64,000 bases of DNA from contig QUMM01000001.1 of NCBI GenBank assembly GCA_003435055.1, positions 248,001 through 312,000 on the forward strand, written 5' to 3'. The number at the start of each line of letters is the position of its first letter. The first letter of the stretch is position 1. The notes beneath the pieces were generated by a model. It was given only the letters and a program-made list of their open reading frames with translations, was not told the origin of the DNA and made no database searches. Positions 9,549 through 20,577 of this stretch are shown here, piece by piece. The stretch is from Lachnospiraceae bacterium OF09-6. GTDB lineage: Bacteria > Bacillota > Clostridia > Lachnospirales > Lachnospiraceae. The position numbers were made by a program, and so were the translations under genes.

Positions 9549-10766
9549 CTATTTCTGTCTGTATTTACTCAGGAAAAGTTCCAGTTTATTCATGGTCTCT
9601 TCCAGCACTTCTTTTCTTGGAAGGTATACCACACGGAAGTGATCCGGATCCGGCCAGTTAAAAGCTTTTCCATGAGTAACCAGTACTTTCTGCTCTCTCA
9701 GGAAATCAAAGGCAAACTGCTCATCATCTGTAATGTTGAACCGTTCCACATCCAGCTTCGGGAAAATATAGAACGCTGCCTTTGGTTTCACCGCTGATAC
9801 ACCTGGAATGCTGTTCAATGCCTTATAGATAAACTCTCTCTGTTCATAAACACGTCCTCCAGGTATCAGCAGTTCCTGAGAACTCTGATAACCGCCAAGA
9901 GCCGTCTGTACTACAGACTGTGCCGGCACATTGGAGCAGAGTCTCATATTAGACAGCATATTGATTCCTTCCAGATAGCCTTTTACATAAGACTTATCCC
10001 CACTCAGACACATCCATCCCACACGATATCCTGCAATACGATGAGACTTGGACAGTCCGTTCATGGTTACACAGAACAGATCCGGGCAGAGGGATGCAAT
10101 CGAGATATGCTCCACACCGTCCATCACCAGTCTGTCATAGATCTCATCCGCAAAAATAATCAGCTGATGTTCCCTTGCCACCTGTACAATCTCTTCCAGA
10201 ATTTCTCTGCTGTATACTGCACCCGTCGGATTGTTCGGATTGATGATGACGATTCCTTTTGTACGGTCTGTGATCTTTTTCTTAATGTCATCAATATCCG
10301 GGTTCCAGTCTGCCTGTTCATCGCACATATAATGTATCGGCGTACCTCCTCCCAGTGATACAGATGCTGTCCAGAGTGGATAATCAGGTGCCGGAACCAG
10401 AATCTCATCTCCATTGTTCAGCAATGCCTGCATAGACATGGTAATCATTTCACTGACACCGTTGCCGGTATAGATATCATTCATCCCCACATTTGGAATT
10501 CCCTTGATCTGACAGTACTGCATGATCGCTTTTCTCGCAGAAAACAATCCTCTGGAATCAGAATATCCCTGGGTACTGGTCAGATTCATCATCATATCCT
10601 TTACCACTTCATCCGGTGCACGGAATCCAAATGGTGCCGGATTACCAATATTCAGTTTCAGAATAGTTTCACCATTTTCTTCCATACGATTCGCTTCATC
10701 CAGGACAGGTCCTCTGATATCATAACAAACGTGGTCGAGTTTTGTTGATTTATTAAATGTTCTCAT
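9549..10766 (-). CDS. PLP-dependent aminotransferase, alanine transaminase-like
   Basis: Class I/II aminotransferase, 405 aa, close to the AlaT/YfdZ group that interconverts alanine and pyruvate with 2-oxoglutarate/glutamate; exact specificity is inferred. NPNNPTGAVYS near residue 170 and ADEIYDRL near 205 contact the cofactor. GLSKSHRIAGYRVGW near 240 contains the Schiff-base lysine. FRVVYLP near the end supplies the carboxylate-binding Arg. I choose ATG at 10766, 7 bases after GGAG, over the GTG at 10778. It ends 12 bases before the yqeG-like start, so both may be in one operon. Confidence 0.88.
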   Translation of the reverse strand: MRTFNKSTKLDHVCYDIRGPVLDEANRMEENGETILKLNIGNPAPFGFRAPDEVVKDMMMNLTSTQGYSDSRGLFSARKAIMQYCQIKGIPNVGMNDIYTGNGVSEMITMSMQALLNNGDEILVPAPDYPLWTASVSLGGGTPIHYMCDEQADWNPDIDDIKKKITDRTKGIVIINPNNPTGAVYSREILEEIVQVAREHQLIIFADEIYDRLVMDGVEHISIASLCPDLFCVTMNGLSKSHRIAGYRVGWMCLSGDKSYVKGYLEGINMLSNMRLCSNVPAQSVVQTALGGYQSSQELLIPGGRVYEQREFIYKALNSIPGVSAVKPKAAFYIFPKLDVERFNITDDEQFAFDFLREQKVLVTHGKAFNWPDPDHFRVVYLPRKEVLEETMNKLELFLSKYRQK

Positions 10767-10857
10767 ATTTTTCTCCACTCCTTGTCAGTTTTCCTAACAT
10801 CGTACTAATTTCCGCCAGAGAAATCAGCACTTTTCTAACAGTATAGCACCATATATG

Positions 10858-13800
10858 TTAAAAATCAAACAGCGATAGCTGATTTGACTCCGGCAGATCG
10901 CCCAGAATGCCCAGATCATCCATCACATCTATGACGCTCTTGCTGACTTTGGTCCTCTGCCAGAAATCATCTTTTGATAAAAATGGTCCGTCTTTCACTG
11001 CTGCCACGACCGCTTCTGCAGCCTTATCACCCATTCCGTCAATGGTGGACAGGGACGGCATCAGCTTGCCGTCTATGACCTGGAACCTGCTAGCCTGTGC
11101 TTTCTCCAGTTCAATCGGCAGGAATTCAAATCCTCTTGCATAGAATTCCTGCACACTTCGCATATCTTTATATGTGTCCTGTTCCTTTTTTGACAATGTA
11201 TCACTGCGTTTCTTGTAGTCCCGCATATGCATCTTCAACCGGTCTTCCCCCTGACACATCAGCTCATAATTAAAATCATCCGCACGGATACTGAAGTAAG
11301 CCGCATAGTACGCCAGTGGATAGTATACCTTACAATAGGCAATTCTCCAGGCCATCATAACATAAGCTGCCGCATGGGCCTTTGGGAACATGTATTTAAT
11401 CTTTTTACAGGACCAGATATACCAGTCCGGTACATCATGCTTCTTCATTTCCTCTTCCCATTCCGGTTTCAGACCTTTTCCTTTTCGTACACTTTCCATG
11501 ATGGTAAAAGACTGTTCACTGTCCAGACCTTTCTGGATCAGGTAAATCATGATATCATCTCGGGTACAGATCGCAGTGGAAATCGTTGCCTTTCCTTCCT
11601 GAATCAGTACCTGGGCATTACCCAGCCACACGTCAGTACCATGAGCCAGTCCGGCGATACGCACCAGATCAGAGAATTCCTTTGGCTGAGTATCAATCAG
11701 CATCTGCATAGCGAAATCCGTACCAAACTCTGGAATCCCCAGAGAACCAAGGGGACATTCTACCAGCTGATCCGGTGTAATACCCAGTGCTTCTGTGCTG
11801 CTGAACAGAGACATCACAGCCTTGTCATCCAGCGGAATATTTCGGGCATTCAGTCCGGTCAGGTCTTCCAGCATTCGGATCATGGTCGGATCATCGTGTC
11901 CCAGGATATCCAGCTTCAGCAGGTTGTGGTCAATGGAGTGATAGTCAAAATGAGTGGTAATAATATCCGTTTCTGTATCATTGGCCGGATGCTGTACCGG
12001 TGTAAAGGAATAGATCTCCTCACCATGAGGCAGTACTACGATACCGCCCGGGTGCTGTCCTGTGGTTCTTCGTACCCCGACACATCCTTCCACGATACGG
12101 TTGATCTCACAGACACGTTTTCTCTGTCCCCGTTCTTCAAAGTAATTTTTCACATAACCAAATGCCGTTTTATCTGCCAGGGTTCCAATGGTTCCGGCTT
12201 TGAATGTATGTCCAGTTCCAAAAATGACCTCCGTATAACGGTGAGCGTTTCCCTGGTATTCCCCAGAGAAGTTCAGGTCGATATCCGGTTCCTTGTTTCC
12301 CTTGAATCCAAGGAATGTCTCAAACGGAATATCAAATCCTTCTTTTCGCAGGGAGGCCCCGCATACCGGACATTTTTTATCTGGCATATCACAGCCAGCT
12401 CTTCCGGAATAAGCTTTTACTTCCTCCGAATCAAAATCATAATAATGACATACTTCGCAGTAATAATGTGGGCTTAAAGGATTTACTTCCGTGATTCCTG
12501 CCATTGTTGCTACGAAAGAGGATCCTACCGATCCACGGGAACCAACCAGATAGCCATCATCATTGGACTTCCACACCAGCTTCTGGGCGATGATATACAT
12601 AACGGCGAATCCATTGGAAATAATGGAGTTCAGTTCTCGTTCCAGACGTTCTGAAACGATCGGCGGCAAATCCTCCCCGTAGATCTCATGAGCCCGGTTA
12701 TAACAAATTTCGCGCAGTGTCTTGTCTGAATTCTCAATCACCGGCGGACACTTATCCGGCCGTACCGGTGCAATGTGCTCACACATATCTGCAATTTTAT
12801 TCGGATTGGTAATGACGACTTCCTCTGCCTTTTCCTGTCCCAGATAGGCAAACTCCTTCATCATCTCTTCTGTTGTGTGTAAAAACAGCGGTGCCTGCTG
12901 ATCTGCATCTTTAAATCCTTTTCCTGCCATAATAATCCGGCGATAGATCTCATCCTCCGGATTCAGGAAATGTACGTCACAGGTAGCCAGAACCGGCTTG
13001 TGCAGCTGTTCTCCCAGTTTGACAATCTTCCGGTTCAGATCCTGAAGGTCTTTTTCTGTCTTAATATCTTCCCGGTCTTCTTCCCGGATCATAAATGCAT
13101 TGTTCCCGATCGGCTGAATCTCCAGATAATCATAAAAGTTGGCAATCCGAATTATCTCCTGTTCTGTCTTTCCTTCCAGAATGGCCTGAAACAGTTCTCC
13201 GGCCTCACAGGCTGACCCGAGGATCAGGCCTTCCCGATACTGCTGTATGGCACTCTTTGGGATACGCGGTCTTCGGTTATAGTACTGCAGATGAGACCAG
13301 GACACCAGTCGATACAGATTGATTCTTCCGATCTCATTCTTCGCCAGAATAATGGCATGATACGTCGGCAGCTTCTTGATCTGTTCCAGAGATGTACTTC
13401 CCAGCTCATTGATACCATCCAGATCAAATACATCCTGTTTTTCCAACATCTCTGCGAATTTCAGGAAGATCTCTGCCGTACATTCTGCATCGTCCACTGC
13501 CCGGTGATGATGATGCAGATTAATATGCAGTGCCTTTGCAACCGTATCCAGCTTGAAACGATTCAGCTGTGGCAGCAAAATCCGGGCCAAAGCCACGGTA
13601 TCCAGATAAGTGAAAGTCTGTTCCTGTCCCAGTCGGCGACAATTTTCTTCAATAAAACTGACATCAAATCCCGCATTGTGAGCTACCAGTACCGCATCTC
13701 CCACAAATTCCAGAAACTGCGGCAGAATCTCTTCGATCGCCGGTGCATCCATGACCATATTGTCATTGATACTGGTCAGTTCTTCGATACGAAACGGTAT

Positions 13801-15444
13801 CGGAACCTGAGGATTGACAAAAGTAGAAAAACGGTCTGTGATCTCCCCATGTTCCACCTTTACTGCACCGATCTCGATAATCCGGTTATTCACCGGACTG
13901 AATCCGGTCGTTTCCAGGTCAAAAACTACAAAGTTTCCCTGCAGATTCTGCCCCTTAGAATGCATAACAACATCTTTGGAATCATCTACCAGATAGGCTT
14001 CTACCCCATAGATTACCTTGAAAGGGTCATGGATCAGCTTCAGCTCTTCTTTCGTCACATCCGGGTGTTCCGCCTGATATTTCGTGCGGTATGCCCGGTC
14101 AATATCTTCAATAAAATGATTGGCATCCGGGAAAGACTGCAGTGCACCATGATCGGTAATCGCAATTGCCGAATGTCCCCATTTATAGGCCTGCTTTACG
14201 ATATCTTTCACCTCAGATACACCATCCATATCACTCATCTTGGTATGACAGTGAAGCTCTACCCGTTTCTCCGGCCAGGTATCCATACGTCCGGTACGAA
14301 AATCACTGATTTTCTTGATTCCAACCACCGATCCTATCGTCAGCTGACTGTCAAAACGGTCGATCGTAGTGACACCTTTTAATTTCACAAACGCACCCTT
14401 TTTCAGATTCTCTGTCAGTTCCGGCACCTGCTCTGTGGACAGGAATATCTTTACGGTAATAGTATCTGTAAAATCGGTAATGTCCATCATGATAATCGTC
14501 TTTTCATTTCGAATATCTCTGGTCTCCAGGGAACGGACGCATCCACGGATCACCACTTCACCCATTTCTCCTTCAATGGTTCGGATCTCGATTGCTTCAT
14601 CGTCGATATCTCTTCCGTAGATCACATCTGGATTGTCAGAACGCTTCAGAGCACGGCGGTAGTCCACGCCTCCTTTTCTGGAAAATCCGCCATTTCCAAA
14701 CGACTTCTTTTGCTCCTGTGCTGGCTTTTTTACTTCTGCGGCTTTCTTTGTCTCTTCTATTTTTCTGTCTGCTGTCTTTGCCTCTTTTTTCTCCGGTTTT
14801 GCAGCCGTGTCGATCATCAGTTCTTCCTTGTCAGCTTCTTCCCCCACTCCTGCTTCCCGGTTTTTACGAAGCCGCTCTGCTATCGCTGCTACTTCCTGTT
14901 CAATAAGCAGGTCACTGTTCTTCCTTGCCTTGCTCATCTGTGCTACTTTCTGTTTCAGCGTAATCTTCAGATGCAGACCACAGCGTTCACAAAAGATCTT
15001 CTCCAGAATCCGGATCAGTTCTTCCGCCTTACCTTCCAGAACCACCGATTCCTCAATCGTCAGAATCATCTCATCCGGTGCTGTAAATTCATACTCTGCC
15101 TGCCTCAGCAGATTGTATTCAAAGATACTGTAATCTCTCAGTTCCAGAAGGACGCTGTCACGGTAGTCCGGGAAGAAATTCTCTGCCGTATACTGACCGG
15201 ACAGGTGAAACTTCTCAATGATCTTCACATCAATCTCTGTATCGGAAAAGCACTGATCCTTAATGGCCTTTTCCGCCATACGGATATATTTTTTATGAAT
15301 CCAGGTTTCACTGATGATATAAACGCGCAGAAGCTCTCTGGAAGAAGTCACGGCAACTTTCGTTACCGCGACTTTTTCAAAGAGCTTTTTTACGGAATCT
15401 CCTATCTGCAGTTCCGGAAATACTTCCAGAAAACGTTTCTCCAT
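10858..15444 (-). CDS. polC: DNA polymerase III, PolC type (alpha subunit)
   Basis: Main replicative polymerase of low-GC Gram-positives, here 1528 aa. Order of parts: N-terminal domain with a charged Lys/Glu linker near 190-260; OB fold near 290-370; PHP domain starting near 395 (VELHCHTKMSDMDGV) and interrupted by the DEDDh proofreading exonuclease from about 505 (VVFDLETTGFSPVNNRIIEIGA, later HNAGFDVSF and HHRAVDDA). The polymerase core contains GSRGSVGSS, a four-Cys zinc site (CEVC...CPVC) near 1010-1040 and the catalytic palm PDIDLNFSGE near 1055. The frame is intact despite its length. It lies 3 bases after ispG, a conserved order in Bacillota. Confidence 0.98.
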   Translation of the reverse strand: MEKRFLEVFPELQIGDSVKKLFEKVAVTKVAVTSSRELLRVYIISETWIHKKYIRMAEKAIKDQCFSDTEIDVKIIEKFHLSGQYTAENFFPDYRDSVLLELRDYSIFEYNLLRQAEYEFTAPDEMILTIEESVVLEGKAEELIRILEKIFCERCGLHLKITLKQKVAQMSKARKNSDLLIEQEVAAIAERLRKNREAGVGEEADKEELMIDTAAKPEKKEAKTADRKIEETKKAAEVKKPAQEQKKSFGNGGFSRKGGVDYRRALKRSDNPDVIYGRDIDDEAIEIRTIEGEMGEVVIRGCVRSLETRDIRNEKTIIMMDITDFTDTITVKIFLSTEQVPELTENLKKGAFVKLKGVTTIDRFDSQLTIGSVVGIKKISDFRTGRMDTWPEKRVELHCHTKMSDMDGVSEVKDIVKQAYKWGHSAIAITDHGALQSFPDANHFIEDIDRAYRTKYQAEHPDVTKEELKLIHDPFKVIYGVEAYLVDDSKDVVMHSKGQNLQGNFVVFDLETTGFSPVNNRIIEIGAVKVEHGEITDRFSTFVNPQVPIPFRIEELTSINDNMVMDAPAIEEILPQFLEFVGDAVLVAHNAGFDVSFIEENCRRLGQEQTFTYLDTVALARILLPQLNRFKLDTVAKALHINLHHHHRAVDDAECTAEIFLKFAEMLEKQDVFDLDGINELGSTSLEQIKKLPTYHAIILAKNEIGRINLYRLVSWSHLQYYNRRPRIPKSAIQQYREGLILGSACEAGELFQAILEGKTEQEIIRIANFYDYLEIQPIGNNAFMIREEDREDIKTEKDLQDLNRKIVKLGEQLHKPVLATCDVHFLNPEDEIYRRIIMAGKGFKDADQQAPLFLHTTEEMMKEFAYLGQEKAEEVVITNPNKIADMCEHIAPVRPDKCPPVIENSDKTLREICYNRAHEIYGEDLPPIVSERLERELNSIISNGFAVMYIIAQKLVWKSNDDGYLVGSRGSVGSSFVATMAGITEVNPLSPHYYCEVCHYYDFDSEEVKAYSGRAGCDMPDKKCPVCGASLRKEGFDIPFETFLGFKGNKEPDIDLNFSGEYQGNAHRYTEVIFGTGHTFKAGTIGTLADKTAFGYVKNYFEERGQRKRVCEINRIVEGCVGVRRTTGQHPGGIVVLPHGEEIYSFTPVQHPANDTETDIITTHFDYHSIDHNLLKLDILGHDDPTMIRMLEDLTGLNARNIPLDDKAVMSLFSSTEALGITPDQLVECPLGSLGIPEFGTDFAMQMLIDTQPKEFSDLVRIAGLAHGTDVWLGNAQVLIQEGKATISTAICTRDDIMIYLIQKGLDSEQSFTIMESVRKGKGLKPEWEEEMKKHDVPDWYIWSCKKIKYMFPKAHAAAYVMMAWRIAYCKVYYPLAYYAAYFSIRADDFNYELMCQGEDRLKMHMRDYKKRSDTLSKKEQDTYKDMRSVQEFYARGFEFLPIELEKAQASRFQVIDGKLMPSLSTIDGMGDKAAEAVVAAVKDGPFLSKDDFWQRTKVSKSVIDVMDDLGILGDLPESNQLSLFDF

Positions 15445-15446
15445 AC

Positions 15447-16500
15447 TTATTTCTCCCAGTTTAACAGTTCTTCCCGAAGAGCCTCAAGGAGCTGATCTTC
15501 CGGAAGTTTTTTTATAATCTCACCTTTTTGATCAAAAGACCTTCTCCTTTTCCTCCGGCAATTCCAATATCTGCTTCTTTTGCTTCTCCAGGACCATTTA
15601 CTACGCAGCCCATAACAGCTACTTTAATATCCAATGGAATATCCTGCACCATGTTCTCTACTGCATTGGCCAGACCGATCAGATCAATGCTGGTTCGTCC
15701 ACAGGTCGGACAGGATACTACTTCAATGCCGCCTTTACGCAGCCCTAATGTTCTTAAAATCAGTTTGGCAGACTTGATCTCTTCCACCGGATCTCCAGTC
15801 AGAGACACACGAATAGTATCTCCAATTCCCTGATTCAGAATCAGTCCCAGACCAATGGCTGACTTAATATTGCCGGATAGCAATGTTCCCGCTTCTGTAA
15901 TTCCAACATGAAGCGATAGCTGATCTCTTTTGCAATCAGCTCATGGGCTTTCACACACATCATGACATCAGAAGACTTAATGCTGACTACAAGATTATCG
16001 TAACCCAGATCTTCAATACTGTGCACCTTATCCAGTGCGCTTTCCACAATGCCTTCTGCTGTTACACCATTATATTTCTTCACCAGATCTTTTTCCAGAG
16101 AGCCACTGTTCACGCCGACACGGATCGGGATATTACGCTCTTTTGCAGCATCCACGACTGCTTTTACACGCTTCACATCTCCGATATTTCCCGGATTAAT
16201 TCGAATCTTATCTGCTCCGTTTTCTATAGCAGCCAATGCCATGCGATAGTCAAAATGAATGTCTGCCACTACTGGAATGCTGATCTCTTTTTTGATCTCT
16301 CTGATCGCCTGTGCTGCTTCCAATGTAGGTACGGTACAGCGGATAATCTCACATCCTGCTGCCTCCAGGTGATGAATCTGTTCCACGGTTGCTTTTACAT
16401 CTTCGGTTCTGGTATTGGTCATGGACTGTATCAGAATCGGATTGCCGCCTCCAATGACTTTATTTCCGATATGCACTGTTTTTGTATGATCTCGATACAT
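15447..16500 (-). CDS. ispG: 4-hydroxy-3-methylbut-2-enyl diphosphate synthase, two frameshifts in this sequence
   Basis: Penultimate step of the MEP isoprenoid pathway; a [4Fe-4S] enzyme. The TIM barrel runs from [19 protein letters not shown] to KSSDVMM. The C-terminal Fe-S part has [10 protein letters not shown], and [21 protein letters not shown] follows. Frame is lost near 15915 (TATCGC for TATCCGC, which restores [19 protein letters not shown]) and again at 15523-15524 (AAGG for AAGGG, which restores [19 protein letters not shown] and extends the end to TAA at 15447). Repaired length is about 351 aa. ATG at 16500 has GGAGG 8 bases upstream. Two independent one-base losses in an essential gene point to sequence error. 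Confidence 0.9.
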
Positions 16501-16536
16501 ATTCCTCTCCTCCATTTTCTTCTGAACTGCTGCCGT

Positions 16537-17031
16537 TTACTTCTTCTTTCTTTTGTACATCAGGAACTGGTATTCCAGATCAAAATAGGTCTGTTCATCA
16601 CTGTCAGCCGCAATATACCAGTCTTCCATCTCATCCAGATTCGGGAAATAAGCATCCGCTTCATAGGCATGATCAATTCTGGTAATATGAGCCACATCAC
16701 AATATGGCAGCATCTGACGATACACACTGTCTCCCCCGATCACATAGATCTGTTCACTATTGTATTTTTTCAGTTCTTCCAGCAGTTCCTCCATAGAATG
16801 TACCACAATTGCTCCTTTGACCTGGTAGTCCCTGTTGCCGGTCAGAACAATATTCGTCCGATTCTTCAATGGCATACCGTTCGGAAAGCTCTCCAGCGTT
16901 TTTCTTCCCATGACTACTACATTTCCGGTTGTAGTCTCACGGAAAAACTTCATGTCTGATGGAATACTGACAAGAAGCTTATTATTACATCCAATTGCCC
17001 AGTTTTTATCTACAGCTACGATAATATTCAT
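16537..17031 (-). CDS. folA: Dihydrofolate reductase
   Basis: Reduces dihydrofolate with NADPH, which ThyA upstream makes necessary. The product is 164 aa. IVAVDKNWAIGCNNKLLVSIPSDMKFF contains the Ala-Ile-Gly-loop and the active-site acidic residue (Asp in PSDMKFF). VVMGRKTLESF and YVIGGDSVYRQ are the NADPH-binding motifs. The gene follows thyA by 18 bases, giving the classic thyA-folA pair. Confidence 0.96.
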   Translation of the reverse strand: MNIIVAVDKNWAIGCNNKLLVSIPSDMKFFRETTTGNVVVMGRKTLESFPNGMPLKNRTNIVLTGNRDYQVKGAIVVHSMEELLEELKKYNSEQIYVIGGDSVYRQMLPYCDVAHITRIDHAYEADAYFPNLDEMEDWYIAADSDEQTYFDLEYQFLMYKRKKK

Positions 17032-17049
17032 TCTTTTTTCCTCTTTTTC

Positions 17050-17908
17050 TTACACTGCTACCGGAATATGTTTGATCTGCTCTCCGGTTACATAATTTTC
17101 TACGATCAGATCCTTTGTAGTGAACTGATAAAAGTCCTTCACATCTGGATTCAGACTTACCTTTGGTGCCGGGTGTTCTTCCCTCTCCAGTAATTCCTGA
17201 ATCATTGGCACATGCCTGTCATAAATATGAGCATCTGCGATCACATGCACCAGCTCTCCAGGCACCATATCATTGACCTGTGCCACCATCATCAGTAAAA
17301 TGGCATACTGGCATACATTCCAGCCATTGGCGGCCAGCATATCCTGACTGCGCTGGTTCAGCACCGCATTCAGCACCAGTCTCTGATCTGCATCCTCCGT
17401 CCGCGGTGCCGTCACATTGTAGGTCATACTGTAACAGCACGGATCCAGTCCGCCGGAATGAAGATATTCAAACTGATACATATTCGTCATGATCCGGCGG
17501 CTGAAAGGATTTTCCTTTAACTGGCGGAGTACATAATCCATCTGGTCTGTCTCTTCCCCTTTATAAAGGAACTTCTTTCGGATCACATCCCCATAGCAGG
17601 TTCCGATGCTTCCATTCTCATCTGCCCAGCTGTCCCAGACATGACTGTTCAGATCATGAATATTGTTGGACTTTTTCTGATAAATCCACAGTACTTCATC
17701 CATGGCACTTTTCAGCGCAATCCGTCTTAATGTAATGGCCGGGAACTCTTTTCGCAGGTCATACCGATTTACTACACCAAATTTTTTTTATCGTATAAGC
17801 TGGTGTTCCGTCTTCCCAGTGTGGCCTTACCAGTTCTCCTTTTGTATCTGTTCCATGCTCCAGAATCTCTCTGCAGGTCTCTTTGAATAATTTATCTGCG
17901 TAACTCAT
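17050..17908 (-). CDS. thyA: Thymidylate synthase, frameshifted in this sequence
   Basis: Methylates dUMP to dTMP with methylene-tetrahydrofolate. The N-terminus from ATG at 17908 reads MSYADKLFKETCREILEHG; the catalytic Cys lies in LDPCCYSMTYNV. RSQDMLAANGWNVCQYA and DAHIYDRHVPMI are the dUMP-binding motifs. Frame is lost in a run of eight A (17782-17789 on the plus strand); with seven A the reading continues IKKFGVVNRYDLRKEFPAITLRR into the main frame, for 285 aa. An A8 run is prone to both sequencing and polymerase slippage. Ribosome site AAGGAGG precedes the start. Confidence 0.9.
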
Positions 17909-17938
17909 AATGCCTCCTTATCTCCAGTTCCAACTGCT

Positions 17939-19086
17939 TCAGGATTCGCTGGCCAGTGCCAGCTTTGCCACACTGGCATCTTCTGCAAATCCCGCCGCAT
18001 TATATAATACCAGAATATCGGTATACTCTTTTTCTTTCATATAATCTCCCAGATTCTCATTAAAATAACGCAGATCCACAATATCTATCTGCGAAAAATC
18101 CTGCATGGCAAAGCTCAGGAAACAGTTGGCGTAAGAATCCTTGATGATCAGAAGCTCCTGTCTGAAACTGCCCTGGTCCTGGCCTCAATCAGTGGCTGGT
18201 TTCCTCCGAAAAAGACTGCGTATTTATCTCTTCCTTCCAGATAAGAATCATCATAAAGACTGGTTCGTTCCTCTGAATGATTGTAAGTCAGTGTATACGG
18301 AATCTCTGTTACTGGCTTATAACACTCTATGCTGTCTCCCGGAATCTTAATATTTACCTTGGCATCGATAGTTCCATGAAAATCCTCCGTCAGAGTCTCT
18401 TCCCGGTACTCCGAAATCGGTACGATCGGCAAATCAATGCTGGCTGCCCATGCCTCATAGACATACCTGGCTGCCAGTGTCTTCCAGTGATGGTCGGTCT
18501 TATAATAGATTGGTTCTTCCTTATGGGCTTCCAGTATCGGTTCAGCATCAAAAAACAGCTTCTCCGGAATCTGCGTACGGATTTCTCTCAGATAATTGCC
18601 CTCTTCCTCTGCCACTGCATAATCTGGTAATTTGTCCTTTAATATCTCCACCGCATTGGGAACAATCATGGCTTTCACATGATCTTCGCCGTATTTCTGT
18701 GCCTGGGCTTTCAGGAAATTGTCAAGATACGTAATGTTTCTCTTCGCCGTATCCGTGGAGAAAGAACCGGAATGTTTTTCGATCAGATAACCATCGCTGG
18801 CAAAATAGACATCATTGATCTCCGTCTTGCCTTCTGCCCGTTCCGCCTGTGTCTTTACCCCAATCCATTTATCCCTCCAGAAAAACTGATCTGATAAATA
18901 AGTTTCATAATTTTTTTCAAATGTGCCATTCAGAATATCGGACAGATCCACCTGTGGCATCTGTACCAGCACACGATTCTCTTTTTCCGAAAAAGACGTA
19001 TCCGGCTTCAGGAGACTGGCTCCGGCACATCCGAACACCATCGCCAGAAACACACCTGTCAACACGCCGCTTTGTATCTTTGTCAT
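17939..19086 (-). CDS. DHHW family protein (AlgJ/AlgX-like), frameshifted in this sequence
   Basis: Predicted exported partner of the MBOAT acyltransferase encoded 15 bases upstream; the pair resembles AlgI with AlgJ/AlgX, which acetylate exopolysaccharides outside the membrane. Residues 1-25 form a signal anchor. YYKTDHHWKTLAARYVYEAW is the DHHW motif with the catalytic Asp-His of the SGNH-like fold. Frame is lost at 18171-18173 (GGG for GGGG); repair continues RQELLIIKDSYANCF, which contains the conserved SGNH Ser in KDSY, and ends at TGA 17939, giving about 382 aa. ATG at 19086 follows AGAGGAG. Confidence 0.82.
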
Positions 19087-19100
19087 GTATCTTTCTCCTC

Positions 19101-20522
19101 TTAAAAACGGAAGTACAGGAATGGATTATAGGTGGCATCTACCAGATAAGCCACTCCCAGGAAAAAGATTCCTGCATAAAATACCATTCGTACCATAGTC
19201 AAAATCCAGCTGTCCGCTCCCATTTTTCTGCTGACCGCTGCTGCCAGCCTCTTAGGCAGATCTGTGGATGCCAGAATCAATATCACCAGCAGTACTCCAT
19301 AATTATATAGCAGATAAATCGTTGTATTATCCACCAGACCCACACCAGCTCCGCCAAACATGGAACCAATATATTGCACACCGAGACTGATCTTGTCAAA
19401 AGCAAAAATCACCCATCCAATCAGTACAAAAAACAGTGCATAAATATGCCGGAATATTGCCGGAAGCTTCTTCAGTATATCCTTTAATACAAACTTTTCC
19501 ACAATTAACAACATACCGTAATAAACGCCCCACAGTACAAAGTTCCAGCTGGCGCCATGCCAGATACCGGTCAGCATCCAGACAATGGCAATATTTCTAA
19601 TCTGCTTCGCTGTTCCTTTTCTGTTTCCTCCCAGCGGAATGTAAACATACTCCCGGAACCAGGAACTAAGTGATATATGCCATCTTCTCCAGAATTCTGT
19701 AATACTGGTAGATATGTAAGGATAATTAAAATTCTCAAGAAAATGAAAGCCAAACATCTTTCCCAGTCCAATGGCCATATCAGAATATCCGGAAAAATCG
19801 AAATAAATCTGAAACGCATAAGCGGCGGCTCCCAGCCAGGCGGTTGCTGCCGGAAGAGTCCCTGCTCCCATGGCAGAAATGGTATCCCAGAGGACACCAA
19901 TATTATTCGCCAATAATACCTTTTTTCCAAAGCCAATCATAAAACGATGCACACCTTCCGAGAAATCGGACAGATTCTCCCGTCTGGTCTCCATCTGCTG
20001 TGCAATGGTCTTGTACTGCACAATCGGTCCCGCAATCAGCTGAGGGAACATAGATACATAGGTACCATATTTGATCCAGCTGGTCTGCACCTCTGTGACC
20101 CCAAGATATACATCAATTGTATAGGACATCGTCTGGAACGTAAAAAAAGAAATCCCGATCGGCAGTGGAATTCCGGTAAGGGGAATCGCCGTGCCAAATA
20201 TCCCATTGACAGATCCAATCAGAAAATCCAGATATTTAAAAAAACATAATACAGAAATATTGTAAATCAATGACACCATCAGCCATTCCCGTGCTGATGC
20301 CTGTCTTCCTCTCTTCTTACACCAGTCTACCTTTTTCCCTACGAAGAAGTCTACGGTAATCGAGCAAAGCATCAGAAGCACATACTTTGGCTCACCCCAT
20401 GCATAGAAAAACAGACTGAATAACAAAAGAATCACGTTCCGCACCTTGCGCGGTGCCATATAATATAGAAGCAATACTGCCGGAAGAAACCGGAACAAAA
20501 ACAATAAACTACTAAAAACCAT
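19101..20522 (-). CDS. MBOAT family O-acyltransferase (AlgI/PatA-like)
   Basis: Membrane protein of 473 aa with about 10-12 hydrophobic segments, expected to carry acyl groups from the cytoplasm to an extracellular glycan. ISFFTFQTMSYTIDVYLG, FPQLIAGPIVQY, FDFSGYSDMAIG, FWRRWHISLSSWFREYVYIPLGGNRKG and the catalytic His in TGIWHGASWNFVLWG are all family landmarks. ATG at 20522 has AGGAG upstream. It forms an operon with the DHHW protein and is divergent from the SGNH/DUF4358 pair. Confidence 0.93.
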   Translation of the reverse strand: MVFSSLLFLFRFLPAVLLLYYMAPRKVRNVILLLFSLFFYAWGEPKYVLLMLCSITVDFFVGKKVDWCKKRGRQASAREWLMVSLIYNISVLCFFKYLDFLIGSVNGIFGTAIPLTGIPLPIGISFFTFQTMSYTIDVYLGVTEVQTSWIKYGTYVSMFPQLIAGPIVQYKTIAQQMETRRENLSDFSEGVHRFMIGFGKKVLLANNIGVLWDTISAMGAGTLPAATAWLGAAAYAFQIYFDFSGYSDMAIGLGKMFGFHFLENFNYPYISTSITEFWRRWHISLSSWFREYVYIPLGGNRKGTAKQIRNIAIVWMLTGIWHGASWNFVLWGVYYGMLLIVEKFVLKDILKKLPAIFRHIYALFFVLIGWVIFAFDKISLGVQYIGSMFGGAGVGLVDNTTIYLLYNYGVLLVILILASTDLPKRLAAAVSRKMGADSWILTMVRMVFYAGIFFLGVAYLVDATYNPFLYFRF

Positions 20523-20577
20523 GCTATCTCCTGTCTTTTGTACAAATATAAAAACTTTTAATTATTTTGAAAATCTA

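Noticed and set aside
11227..14382. Long plus-strand open frames (416 aa and 363 aa) opposite polC
   Set aside because: They are antisense to an intact, fully conserved polC, have no ribosome site and show a residue mix typical of reverse-complement shadows.
15943..16959. 338-aa plus-strand frame opposite ispG and folA
   Set aside because: It crosses two conserved genes in antisense; a shadow helped by the frameshift region.
17782..17789. Programmed frameshift in thyA at the A8 run
   Set aside because: A8 could allow slippage, but no Shine-Dalgarno-like stimulator or downstream structure was seen, and similar errors occur throughout the window.
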